A stretch of 64,000 bases of DNA from Loripinus fragilis (GCA_964019695.1 OZ026526.1:10125254-10189253), one strand, 5' to 3'; positions 42,516-53,509 are shown, counted from the stretch's first letter. The notes: generated by a model not told the origin, from the letters alone. A program made the numbers and translations.

Positions 42516-42570
42516 ATGTGGGAAAGTGTGCCTTTCTGGTGCTGTTTGCACCTAGTTCTCGTTTGCACAG
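42516..42570 (+). CDS. Second signal-peptide-like exon of the Ig locus
   Basis: ATG in a favourable context (ACAATGT, A at -3) followed by 18 codons and one base: MWESVPFWCCLHLVLVCT then G, a hydrophobic signal-peptide-like run. A donor GTAAAA follows at 42571, giving phase 1, the same as exon 1. Splicing to the exon at 52755 (phase 1) yields a Val codon and an open frame. The frame is also open upstream to 42363, with an earlier Met at 42420, so the start is chosen from the position of the hydrophobic core. It could be an alternative first exon of one gene, the first exon of a second Ig gene, or chance; a 55-bp exon is weak evidence by itself. Confidence 0.5.
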
Positions 42571-42816
42571 GTAAAACAACGAATATGCAGAATAAGTTAA
42601 TGCTGTTTTGGATTTAAATCAATTAATATATTTCTTTTTTTACTTAATTTGCCAAACCAGGCGACGGATGTATAATTCGTCAGGTGTTTTCAAGAAGAGA
42701 AGGACCGTTTATTTTGGTAGAGATACGACAGATTGTTAGCTAAATATATCTTCAGATAGCTCAGAGTTACTGCCATAATTTGTTACCCTAAATGCTATGT
42801 AAACTATGAATATACT

Positions 42817-44641
42817 GTAACGTACGCGGCCCTAAAGTCGTCACTTTGACGCATTTAAGCGATTGCCCCGGATAAGAGACACTCACTGGCTAAGAATAGA
42901 CTTTAGCAGATGGTAGTTTAATCATCCATCTAGTGGATAAACTAAAGAAAATGGCTTGAAATCAGCCGAAAATATCTTTAAAAGACCAATTTTGTCAAGA
43001 GGGGTCTGTCTGACGACTTTAGGACCACCAAGACCTAAAGTCGTCAGTGACTAGGCCCTAAGGTCGTCGACGATGTGTGGTGTTTTTGTGGTTCTATAAG
43101 TGCAGTATATGTCTAAGTGGTGGCGCTTATTTATCGAACTGGGTGTGTGTTGGGTCCCAGAGACGTCCTGGTGGTCTGAGCGCTGGTGCTATGGTGTATG
43201 ACGTGTATGGGCGTTCTAGGCATGAGTGATAGCGTTTGTAGTCGTAGGCGTGTACTATATGTTTAAGTGGTGGTGTAGGTCGTCTTAGGGATTCACTAGT
43301 GGTCTGAAAGTCAGTGTTGATGGTCCCAGGAACGTACTGAAGATCTCAGTGGTGGTGTTGGTGGTCGGTCCTATGGACGAACTGAAGGTATGAGTGGCAA
43401 TGCTCGCGGTCGTACATGTAGGCGTGTTGTTTAATTGAGTGACGGTGTAGGTGGTCGAAGGGACGTATTGAAGTTCTAAGCGCCTTATTGGTGGTCCAAG
43501 GAACGTATTGGAGATACGAGTGGCGGTATTGAATATTAAAGGTCTTGTTGGGTATGCTGCTGGTCGTTAGGGTATTTTGTTGCCCTCAGTATCGAAATTG
43601 GCAGTCCTTGATGTGTAATGAAGCTCTAAATGGTGGTGGTGGTTTGGATGTATACTTGGGGGCGATGATCCTATAAACATACATGAGCGTACATTTATAT
43701 ATAGTTCGGCGTATGCTTAAACTGAATATCTGAGAGACAGTGTTGGTCGGGTACATGTAGAAAATTGAATGTCTTAATTCAGGTGTTAATAGTCCCGTAG
43801 GCGTACTGAATATGGTTGTTATACATGAGCCACTTTATAAGTAACCATGTCTCTGGGGTTTGCAACCTATACTGATTCAAACTGGCCTGCTCAGCTACAG
43901 AGACTTGGAATTTAGGAATTGACCATTATGAGCATTTAATATACTATTTAGACAACGAAAACAAGAGCTGACCAGACCGTACAGGCTATTATAGCGGAAA
44001 ATGAAAACCCTGGCACATCTACGGCACTGCCCTGATGCATCAGAGGTTAAGCCCCGGCACTTAAGGTCCCACTACGTCCCCGGCATCCATGGCCCCTGAG
44101 GGGTCGGAGATACAAATCACTGTTGCATAAAACGAGTTAAAAATGATTGCTTTAGAAGAGACGAAGTGAGTAAACAGGCAGAAAAATCACTCATTTTCTT
44201 GAAGCCCAAAAGTCGGCAGGCCGGACCTAAAGTCGTCATCTCACTTTTCAACCTATTATTTCTGTTAGAGGTTGTCATATCGACCAAAAGGACGTAATTA
44301 TTGCTAATTCAATATCTTCTGTACATGTAAAAAACGCATGTGTTTATGTGGGACAGATGTACAGTATAGTTATTTTGTTTCGCCGGATCGATATCAATAT
44401 CGCCTTCAATTCTCGACAGACTCCAAATTTTGCACGCAATTGGGTACCCCCATTTCAACGCCTACCACTCGGACACCTTTTATAGGGCGGCTGTACTTTA
44501 TATATCAATCAATAGGGCAGATAATTTCCTTTCAAATGATGCCCCCTCTAAGACGTTTCGATGATTTGGACGGAAAAGAGCGAGGCCAAAAGAAAACTGA
44601 CGACCTTAGGGCTATGACGACTTTAGGGCCGCGTACGTTAC
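42817..44641. mobile_element. TIR element with subterminal repeats
   Basis: GTAACGTACGCGGCCCTAAA at the left is mirrored by TTTAGGGCCGCGTACGTTAC at the right, 1825 bp. The motif CCTAAAGTCGTC or its complement recurs inside both ends: about 42829, 43011, 43033, 43056, 44223, 44598 and 44614. The middle (about 43080-43800) is a degenerate tandem repeat of about 50 bp rich in GGTGGT, GACGTACTGAAG and GAGTGGTGG. There is no transposase frame. Subterminal repeats of this kind are typical of transposase-binding sites in several DNA transposon groups. Superfamily unknown; the target duplication is not clear. Confidence 0.75.
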
Positions 44642-44814
44642 TAATACATGTAATACGCTGTTTGCTCGTAAAACTTGTGCGGATCTAGAAAAGTTTGTCA
44701 GGGCTTCACTGTGGTCATTTGGGTTTCGTCACTTATTCCGGTGTTATGGTAGTTACTTTCTCATCATGTTCAATTTCTTCATTTAATCACAGATAAACGC
44801 CCCAAAATGCTTAG

Positions 44815-45072
44815 CATGCGCGGATCCAGGAGGGGGGTGGGGTCCAGGCTTGACTGCCAGAAAACGCTCTGACAACGCTTTTTTAGTCCTCAACTTGTTT
44901 TACAGAGAGTGTCTAATGGTTATTTCAAAGAATACTATAATTTTCCAAGGTTTTAGAGGGGGTCCAACATTTTCCAGAGGGTGTCCAAATGCTAATTTCT
45001 ATAGAAACCCATATAACTTGTGACTTTCCAGAGGGGTCCAGACCCCCTATACCCCCTCTGGATCCGCACATG
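44815..45072. mobile_element. MITE-N copy nested in the Transib-like element
   Basis: CATGCGCGGATCCAGGAGGG left, complement CCCTCTGGATCCGCACATG right, flanked by CTTAG at 44810-44814 and 45073-45077 (5-bp duplication). Confidence 0.75.
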
Positions 45073-45416
45073 CTTAGGTTCTGATTGATTTTTGCTGATC
45101 AAATTCACATTGTATCTTTTAGCTTTAAAATTATATGAAAATAAAAAGTAACATTTGATGTCTAGGTATGAAATAACTTATTGCGGTTTTGTCATCGTGG
45201 ATTATTAATCAATGACAAAACCGTATAATTATGACTAAACTGTAATTGACAATTTTTTGGTATAACTATAAAGAAAGGTATTTAAAATCTGTTTTTTATC
45301 TCCGTTTTGGCAAAACAACACAGAGGTTGTTAACTAGACGATGCAATCTCGAAGCAAACATATTCGAAAGATCTCATTTTTGTCAGCCTTTATTTGATGG
45401 TTATTTTACTATAACA

Positions 45417-45701
45417 GAGGGTCTGGATGGGGTATAATGATTAGTGAATAATGAGCCAAAAAATAATGAATAGTGAATAATGAGGGCCTAAATTTAATGA
45501 ATAATCCTATTTTTTTTAATGAATTGAAGAAAAAATTAATGAACAGTGAATAATCAGATTTCTTTGCCACCTTTCTTACTTTTAATGAATAATTGGTCTT
45601 ATTTTAATAACCCAAAATTTTAATGAGATGAATAATGGGCTAAATTTTTAATGACTAGTGAATACCAGCCCCCCCCCCCCCCCCCCCCCATCCAGATCCT
45701 A
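45417..45701. mobile_element. MITE-G with poly-C run nested in the Transib-like element
   Basis: GAGGGTCTGGATGGGG left and the complement CCCCATCCAGATCCT right, flanked by ATAACA at 45411-45416 and 45702-45707. Inside is a low-complexity series of AATGAATAGTGAATAATGAG words. A C-run of about 20 bases lies at 45670-45689. Confidence 0.7.
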
Positions 45702-45761
45702 ATAACAACGGAGTGGGTGACGAACCCCAATTTGCCGTAGTAGTATGACCACAGTGGGCTT

Positions 45762-46135
45762 GTCCTGACAACTTTTTTTTTTAATCATCAACATATTTCA
45801 CAGAGGGCCATACTGGCCTCAGGACCTCGGAGTCCAAATGCTTTTGGATGCATGGGGATCAGATTTTTTAAGGAAACCTATACAATGCCACTTAATTGTG
45901 ATTTTCCAAGGAGGGTGATCTAGACCCCCTGTCCCCCATCTGGATCCGGGGCTGGATCCACCCATCATGTCACCAAATCGGAATACAGTGTACACTCTAA
46001 AAGGAGGTGAACGTGTGCGATCAACATGGTAATATATTGTTTAAACAGGTCTGTAAATCCTGAAAATGGTCAATTGATTAGTTTTTATTGATTATTGCAA
46101 TTTTATGAAGATAAAGTGCGTCTAGCATCATAAAA
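45762..46135. other. Non-coding intronic stretch with MITE-N remnant
   Basis: A remnant with CCAAGGAGGGTGATCTAGACC and CTGGATCCGGGGCTGGATCC resembles a decayed MITE-N. No gene. Confidence 0.4.
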
Positions 46136-46378
46136 TGAGCCATGGCATGAGATTTCCAACAATTTGGTATGTGCAACACGAAAGCCCCAGATCAGTCTGC
46201 GCATACGCACAGTCTGATCAGAGCCTTTGTTAGTCACCTGAATATTCTAGGAGTGTTAAGCTACTGACCAAACACCATTTGGAGTTTCTTTTCTAAGCTC
46301 AAAAGGAGGCTGCACAAGCTCATCTGAGTCTACATATGTCAAAATGCCACATTGTTGGAAAACACATGTCACGGCTCA
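46136..46378 (+). mobile_element. MITE-A copy, dispersed
   Basis: TGAGCCATGGCATGAGATTT start, CAGATCAGTCTGCGCATACG hairpin, CCACATTGTTGGAAAACAC and CACGGCTCA end. Confidence 0.85.
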
Positions 46379-46799
46379 AATGCAGTTGGTGTGTTGATTC
46401 GTGATGTTTGCCTTCCCTTCTACCTCGGATCCAATGTTTCTACTTTGTAAAACTTTCGCCTGATGTGCAGCTGAGCACACAGTGCCAGATTTATTTGTCA
46501 GTATATTTATACCCAGTATACCACGCACCTTGTGTAACTAAACAGTGTAGGTTCAGATCAGCTGTCTTACATGTTCACATTTCTTTTCATTATATTATTG
46601 TATGTGCAATTATTGAATTTATCAAAAATTATTCAATTATTTGTTTATGAAGTTTCCTACCCGTGATATTTCCTTTCATTACACTATATTTGTTTCTATC
46701 AGGAAAACTGAATTTAATAAACAGACAAAAAGTTACCTGCTTACTAGACTGGGCATTCCTAAGGCAAACATATTTTCTAATGTGGCCATTAATTTTTTT

Positions 46800-46990
46800 G
46801 TCTGCCAGCAACAAATTTTGTTGTTTGCTGATAATCTTTGCAAACAGTTTAGACCCAGATCAGACCTGGCAGAATGTAGTGCCTATTCTGGATCCACACT
46901 GTTTGACACCCTTGATACCAGGCACCTGAACGAATTCTATGAAAAAGTCAAATTTGAAAAGGTCAGCAGATGACAAAAAATTGTGAAAAA
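46800..46990 (+). mobile_element. MITE-D copy
   Basis: TTTGCAAACAGTTTAGACCC, AGATCAGACCTGGC / GCCTATTCTGGATCC centre and GGTCAGCAGATGACAAAAA near the right end. Confidence 0.6.
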
Positions 46991-47699
46991 AACGCAAATC
47001 TTCTTAAAGGGGACAGCAACCCTAATGATAAGTATGTTTTATCAGAAAGAACTCTATGAACCTCGAATTTTGATACAAGTATCATCAAAATCGGTTGAAA
47101 AATGGGCAAGTTATGGGCATTTAAGGAATTCAATATTGCCGACATTTAGCAGCCATTTTGAATATTTAATAATAATTAGTTTTCAGTATTTTTTCAACTG
47201 CTTAATTTTTAGTTTTCACTACTATCACATCATCTGTGTTTCAGCAGATATGCAGCTTTATATAAGGAAAATGTTTCATTAAAGATTAATGCAAATATTC
47301 CATTGGTTTGTCTTTTATTTTGATTACGCATATTAATATGAGCGCCGTCACGCAAAAAGGGTGCTTAACGTAATTTTTATGGAATTTTAGTTCTTTGCAT
47401 TTTCTTTAGCTATAATAAGTTAAAAGTCCAAATCTGACATTAATTTTGTTATATGACGCCGATAAAATGGTTAAAACGTCATTAATAGATGGGCACCCTC
47501 TTCAGATTCTGTATAAAATTACGTTACAAAGTAAAGTTATTAATGACGTAACAAAGTAACCTTATTTTACTATAACGACAAAAGAAAAGTCTAATAACCT
47601 TGCATATATCAAAGTATGAGAATTCTTTCTTTAATTTTACCATTTTAAGAAGAGTACCGAGTCTATTTTTTCTTGTTGTCAGTTATTTAAAGGCAAATA

Positions 47700-48740
47700 T
47701 AGTCTATATTAAACTACGGTGATTCCGCTACGATTCGAAATTTTGGCCAAAACGACAAGAATCGTAGCGGAAACGGCAATGGCGCAGTAGAAGCGTCTAG
47801 TTTGTAGTAGAAGCGCATCGGAATCTTCATGATCGCCACCTTACGGCGATTGTTTTGACCTGCTCAAAATTTACCTAGCGACATCCCCGTGGACTCGAAG
47901 CGCAACGGAAGCGTAGTCACATCGCAGTAAGATCTTCATGGGCGTAGCCGTATCGCGGTGACATCGTGAGCATCGTAGCTCAATCGCCCTCACATCGTGG
48001 CGAAATCGCCGAGTTATTCATCCGCGATGCAGCTACACTTCTACTACGCTTCTGCTTCGCTATGCGCGATTTTGTTACGCTCTGTGCGCTCTTGCTACGA
48101 CCTCGCTACGACTAACGCGCTTCCGCAGCGACTGTGCTATTTAGACATAGTCAACATGGGCGCTTCTGTCACGCTTCCGCTACGCTCTTGGCGTTCTGGT
48201 CAACTCATTGCCTGGTTCAAATGCTCTCCTAAAGTTGGTGTCGCTATTTTAGATTCTAGGACTACCTCTGAGCGTTTTCATGCTCATGTAATTGAAGAAT
48301 TGAAGAGCTATCTTCCAGTTGGTCATAGTGCCAAAATTATATCTGTCTGTCTGCGGATAATTATGTACAGACCCAGAACCGTGTGGCCCTCCCCCTCCGT
48401 CTTGCCTGGACCTAATCATCCAACATAATATGACTGTGGGTCATAATGGCCAGCTGAAGCATAGTGATTTGAGCGCGTCTATCGTTGACATTCAGCTAGA
48501 CATAAATCAGTTGAACTTCAGATTCTATATGTAAATGATACAAAATCGCAACGAAAGCGTAGCTCCATTGCCTAGGTCGTAGCAAGGTCGCAGCTGCAAC
48601 GCCATCAGCGTAGACAAAGCGTAGCGAGATCTTCATTGTCGGAGTAGGATCGTAGCAGCAGCGCAACTTAAGAAGCAACAAGTTCCCAGATCATGTGCTT
48701 GTCTACGCTTCCGTGGCGATTTGTAATAATTTTAGAGAAA
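47700..48740. repeat. CGTAGC/GCTACG-rich low-complexity segment
   Basis: CG-rich for this region, with many irregular AATCGTAGCGGAA, GCATCGTAGCTC and CATCGCAGTAAG words on the plus strand from about 47755 to 47990. The complementary style (TACGCTTCTGCTTCGC, TTCCGCTACGCTC) follows at 48030-48200, and the first style returns at 48545-48690. The 143-codon frame at 47997-48428 reads through this and has no domain; I do not call it a gene. Confidence 0.5.
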
Positions 48741-51350
48741 ATATGTGATCGTCATGAGCGAAAACAACAAAATATTCACACGCTGACCGCATTTCCAGCC
48801 AAAAACGTGATAAGCAAAGGACCAAAATTACCTTTAGGCTGGTTAGCGTTTATGTTGAGGGGCCCTTCAATCCATAAGTGCGGTACCGCTATCCAGATGC
48901 AATTAAGTATTATGCATACTTTCAAGAATAAACAGACACCAATTTCAAAATATAAAGTGCACAAATCATTTGAGGTATAGCTCTATTTTGGTAATATGTG
49001 TAGGAAATGAACAAATTAAATTCCTTGCAATTGCACACCTTTGAAAATGCTATATTGATTGACAGGTGGGCAAGTTAGGTCTTTAAACTTATCACTGCAG
49101 AACGGCCGTACATGTTTTTATAACTGAATATAACTTTCTCTCTTCACTTAGTCCGCCTGGGTCGAAAATATTTGGCATGCTGGTTAATAGATAATTCAAA
49201 TCTACATTTGGCTTTATTAATGAAATTCCTTCCTCTTCCGCAGTCGGAGAATCTCTCACAAATATAAATAGTGGACAAACGGCTTCATTACTAATGAAGC
49301 AGAACTGTTGACAACCGAGGCAAGATGTTGTACATTTGTAAACATTGTGATTCACTTCGCATATATCCTAGTCTTATAAGCCCAAAACATGCATCTCATA
49401 TTCATTTAGTGTGACCAGCAGTCATAAAATGAAGACTAATTTCTGTATTTAGTCATTTGAAACAGCGCCATGACAGATAATGAAGAATGGTCTTGTGTTT
49501 GTTTTGACCAGCTGCATTATCTGCATGGTATACAGAATAGTTTTCTCCATAAGACTTTACTGGCCATTCTTTGGTGTTAGATGATTCTGAAATCAGTCCG
49601 AATTCAAAGAAAAGTGGCGCGGATAAAACGAATAAGTTTTTATAATCACTAAAAAATGCAAGTTTATATCAAACGAAGAGGCAGATAAGCTGTCAGCTCA
49701 GTTGGTGTAAACTTACATCTATCTTTCTTTTAAACAGCATACGGCAAACTTGTATTCATAAGTTGCATCCAAAACAAAGAGAAAAGAAAGCAAATGAACA
49801 GTAGTTATTCTAGTCGAATAAACAGTGCAATATTAAACGAAGACTCGGACCCAGTATAGTTGGGTCCGAGGCGAAGACCAGTAGCAGCTCCGCTACAACT
49901 TGTGTAACCTTACAATATTTAACGCTTGAGATCGTTTAATCATCCCAATATCATGGGTTCAATCTCATCAGTTGCTGGCGGACCGATAGTGGCCTGAGAT
50001 AGTGTGTCGGCTGGCTTTGGGCTGCATGTCGGTCAAATCAAGTTGTTTGCGTGCTTTTATTTATTTTTTCTGGGATCGTGGAACAATTATTTTTCGCACA
50101 TTTATTCGTGTACAAACGCACACGCAAATCAAACCAAACGAATATGTCCCCGATTTTCGAAAGTGATAATAAATATGGGCCAGCACATGATATTTTCGTA
50201 CCTGTCACATAGGCGAGAGGCGAAGGCTCAGTTGATCCTGCGATTCTGTGCAAACTCGTCTGAGCATTGCGCTGTGCATACAATCACAAAGGAGGAACGA
50301 AGATTGAGCTCTCTTGTATTTATCATATGTAGAGATTTTTTTATACATAAACGTGTCCATACTTACAAATGTCCAGTGAGAAGCTAAGGAGACAAAATCT
50401 GCTATTTATTTATGAAGACAGACCAGTCTCGAGGGAAGTCCAGACTGATCTTGATCGTTGCTAAGTATTGAGGCCTAGTACCGGCTCATGCAGTAACTGA
50501 AACATTGTTGACGGACGTCGTATCGATTTTTATCCCGTTCCAAGCCTCTATATAAGTTATGATTGGGTTGTTTCCCTTGCGTCTTGTAAAAGGTATCCTA
50601 ATTTTGGCCCGGGATTTTTGTATGTCACGAGCAGGGCTTTTCTGGACTCTTCAGATCTTACAACTCGGGTAAGACGGGAAGAAGCTCCAAGTACAACATA
50701 CTAGGCGTTTTTAAATTTGTGATGACGAATGATCACAAGTGATCAGTGATGACAGTGACCTATACCAGATAATAATATAGGTCACTGGTGATGATCAGAG
50801 GTCATCAGACTCAGTGATCGCACACTTGTCAGATTTTTTTTCTTGAATGAAATAAGTTTTGCATGTAAAATAAGGGGGGAACGTTTCTTATAAATAATGA
50901 CCAAGGCCTTCTTCCGATTTTCTTCGCCAACCCAATCTTCTTCATCAACCCCGGTCCCGTTTACACAATAATACTGATCATATGACTGCAAAATAAGAGA
51001 GGGAGGGAGTTTTTTTTATGAATTTATCTTCAAGCTGAAGCTTCTAGGCCTAGTTTCGATTGAGATTTTACAAGCAATTTGGGTATCCTTTGTTCGCTTT
51101 TTTCATACTGGCCACTTTTTGACAATCGTTGAAATTTTGTTTACAAAACATGTTTTTTTTTTCTTGTTTAAAAAATATTTCGCTTGTTAAGCTGTCGTCA
51201 ATGTAATCAAAATGGGATACGATAGGCCTTCAAAGGGAGAAAACTAAAAACAAACTACGAATGGTCTCAATGGTTTAATAGTGAGCGCACATGTTTTGAA
51301 CAAATTCGGCGCGGAAATTAGCGTCAACTTCGAACGCCATTTTCTCGTAA
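48741..51350. other. Interior of the long-TIR element, no recognised gene
   Basis: Several open frames of 60-127 codons occur on both strands (for example 49092-49355 minus and 50004-50387 plus), none with a recognised motif. A SINE-like scrap (CCTAGTACCGGCTCATG, GTTGACGGACGTCG) lies near 50470-50520. A palindromic cluster of GATCA/TGATC words lies at 50715-50820. Confidence 0.4.
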
Positions 51351-51799
51351 CGTCATCGATTACGTTAAGCACCCTTTTTGCGTGACGGCGCTCATATTAG
51401 GCTGAGTGACGTCACTAAGCCTACAATATGGCCGCTTCCATTACAGTCCATTTGCAAATATTCAAACGCCCACAACTTCCACATTTTTCAATCGATTTAG
51501 ATGAAACTGGTATCAAAATTCCTGGTTTATTAAGTTCTTTCATATAAAACATTGTATTCATCAGGGTTGCCGTCCCCTTTAACCTGTCTTCTTTTAGGAT
51601 AAACTATGGTCATTTGACAAAGCACACACTTTTGTCTTTTGGCAACTCACTTGAATAAGTTTAGAATTCAACCAAATCTATGTTTAGCTGTTACATTGCT
51701 CAACTACAAAATTAAAATTTATCTTTGATCTATACAACTGTAGGATGAGATACGCAAATTTTTTTTTGAGTGTGAATTTGTGAATCTTTTCTTAGGCCT

Positions 51800-52024
51800 A
51801 AATGAAATATATGTGTGGTTCCTGTTGCATACCAACTAAATTTAGGGTAGGTAGGTAGGGAAATTATTAAATTTTGTTATAACATTTAACAAAGAAAATA
51901 GTGACAAAATCTGAAAACGTGCCCATTTTAGGTATTTTTTCTCAAAAGACCATTTTAATGTTTAGGGTAGGGTTAAAAAAATTAGGGTAGGTAGGCAACA
52001 GGAACCACACATATATTTCATTTT
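51800..52024. mobile_element. MITE-S with AAATGAAATATATGTG ends
   Basis: AAATGAAATATATGTGTGGT and TCCTGTTGC left, mirrored by GGCAACAGGAACCACACATA and TATTTCATTTT right. Internally, TTTAGGGTAGG words occur near both ends. Confidence 0.75.
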
Positions 52025-52034
52025 AGCCTTATAT

Positions 52035-52102
52035 GCTTAAATCTGTTTGTTTACATTGGTATAGCCGTATACTAGCCAAAGCAAGTGTGGGAGAGGCTTT
52101 TG
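52035..52102 (+). repeat. 68-bp direct repeat, first copy, upstream of Ig exon 4
   Basis: Begins CTTAAATCTGTTTGTTTACA and contains TACTAGCCAAAGCAAG and GGGAGAGGCTTTTG. The near-identical second copy is at 53742-53809, on the other side of exon 4. Confidence 0.75.
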
Positions 52103-52754
52103 CACTCCACAGAAAGTCAGCCTCAAAATGCTGAATAAGGCAGGTTTTTAGCATGTCTAATTAATTTTCAGTTCCTCTTTGGACAATCAACCATTTAAAC
52201 TTGAAAGTGTTAACACTTTGTAGGCATACAGCAAGTTTTAAGATTTGAATTTTGAAATTTCAGGATTTTTGAAATTTTAAACTTTCACCCATGTTAATAT
52301 GTATACAGCATTATATTTTGGATAAGAAATTTTTTAACCACTTGATCTTATTTAGAGGTCGTCTATTTGAAAAATTGTTGGACGCCATTTATTCATTTTT
52401 ATTTTAATTAACCTTCGTTGGCCAAGGTCCCATTACACAATTACCCTCATGCGTAAAAAATAGTAACAATTAAGGGAGGTCACCTAATATGGTAAAAGTG
52501 ATTTTCCATACTACAAGGAACTGCTCTTAAAGGAAAGAATTTGCTCCCTCTGGGAGCATTCTTTCCTTTAAGATTAGTTTCCAGTTTGAAAAGGGATGCA
52601 ATTGAAGAGAATCACCGCTTGATCAGGTAGTCTCCTTTTTATGTGCTTAACTATTTCAGTGTTCTGGCTACGCCATTGTCTTATAGAAGTCTTGTTGAAA
52701 AATTATTGGATGCCATTTATTCATTTTAAATTTAAATTACCTTATGCATTTCAG

Positions 52755-53192
52755 TTGAAGGAGCGACAATGTCTATTGCCCCATCCACCGTCCTTCTTGA
52801 CTATGTACCTACTAGAGGGGATGGGCAGCCCGTGAACACTGTGTTCACCTGTGGAGGTTTTAGAGCAACTGATGTTAAATTTATGACAAGCATGAAGATA
52901 TTTAGGCTGACTAGAAATGACCTACCTGGTGACACAGGAGTGGGTCCTGTTGTAGCCACTATTAATGCAATTACCACAACACCTGAGATAATAATGCAAG
53001 AACTACAAAGCAGGGCTACTGTTGCTGGGAACATTGACACTTTGGACTGGACACAATCTACTCTTAGTGTAACATTTGAAACTGCTCAGCTGCAATGTAA
53101 AGATGAGGGCATGTATACTTGTGAAATCAATTATGAGAACAACGCAGCCGTGTCACAACAGGAAAGACAGTCAACAAACCTAACGACAAATG
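52755..53192 (+). CDS. Ig-domain locus, exon 4: V-like Ig domain with canonical cysteines
   Basis: A 438-bp exon (146 codons). Acceptor CTTATGCATTTCAG ends at 52754; donor GTATGT at 53193; phase 1 on both sides. Joined to exon 3 the junction codon is Phe (T plus TT); joined to the alternative exon at 42570 it is Val (G plus TT). The domain shows VFTCGG (B-strand Cys) and CKDEGMYTCEINYEN, the classic D-x-G-x-Y-x-C F-strand motif. A third Cys, four residues before DEG, is extra. NLT near the end is a glycosylation site. It is the likely counterpart of exon 2, but with cysteines kept. Confidence 0.82.
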
Positions 53193-53264
53193 GTATGTAC
53201 AACTAAAAAACATATCAAGGCGCGGAGGCCATGCAGGAAGCTTCCAACATCACATGTGCCTCAA

Positions 53265-53413
53265 TGCGAAAAACCCTGACTTTTGTTGACTTTGTTGCTT
53301 GCGAACAACAAAGACGTAGACCAGCATGCACACAGGCGCTGATCAGACTGCGGACAGCTAGTCTGCGACTCTGTTGTTCACAAGCAAAAAAGTCAGGGTT
53401 TTTTGCATAGAGG
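53265..53413. mobile_element. Foldback MITE with GCGAAAAACCCTGACTTT ends
   Basis: ATGCGAAAAACCCTGACTTT left and the complement AAGTCAGGGTTTTTTGCAT right, with inner ACAACAAAG / CTCTGTTGTT and a GCTGATCAGACTGCGGACAG centre. Confidence 0.65.
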
Positions 53414-53509
53414 CCCATACATGTATGTGATGTTCAAGCCCAGGCTTCCTGGTCTCTGCCTAGCTACGGGCCAGCCGGCCAGGTACCTAAACCATAGCTC
53501 TGCATTCTG

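Larger units (their letters stand above)
44707..45756. mobile_element. Second Transib-like element with CACTGTG ends, interrupted twice
   Basis: The ends are CACTGTGGTCAT and ATGACCACAGTG, with GGCTT at 44702-44706 and again at 45757-45761 as a 5-bp target duplication. The body matches 8673-9164 in order (TCACTTATTCCGGTGTTA, CATGTTCAATTTCTTCATTT, CTCGAAGCAAACATATTCG and so on) but has a 14-bp gap near the left end and two inserted elements, 44815-45072 and 45417-45701. Confidence 0.75.
47008..51578. mobile_element. 4.6-kb long-TIR element with TTAA flanks
   Basis: AGGGGACAGCAACCCTAATG left and the complement CATCAGGGTTGCCGTCCCCT right, flanked by TTAA at 47004-47007 and 51579-51582. The inverted repeats extend about 380 bp and include GAGCGCCGTCACGCAAAAAG (about 47341) against its complement near 51373-51392. 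TTAA flanks with AGGGG ends fit Kolobok- or piggyBac-type transposition. No transposase frame is recognised inside; an odd CGTAGC-rich segment lies at 47700-48740. It sits in the large intron before Ig exon 4. Confidence 0.7.

Noticed and set aside
47997..48428. 143-codon ORF inside the 4.6-kb long-TIR element
   Set aside because: Much of it reads through the GCTACG-rich low-complexity block and it has no recognisable motif. Kept as a repeat, not a gene.
50004..50387. 127-codon ORF in the long-TIR element
   Set aside because: No domain, no splice or start context, and a competing minus-strand frame of 81 codons. Likely chance.
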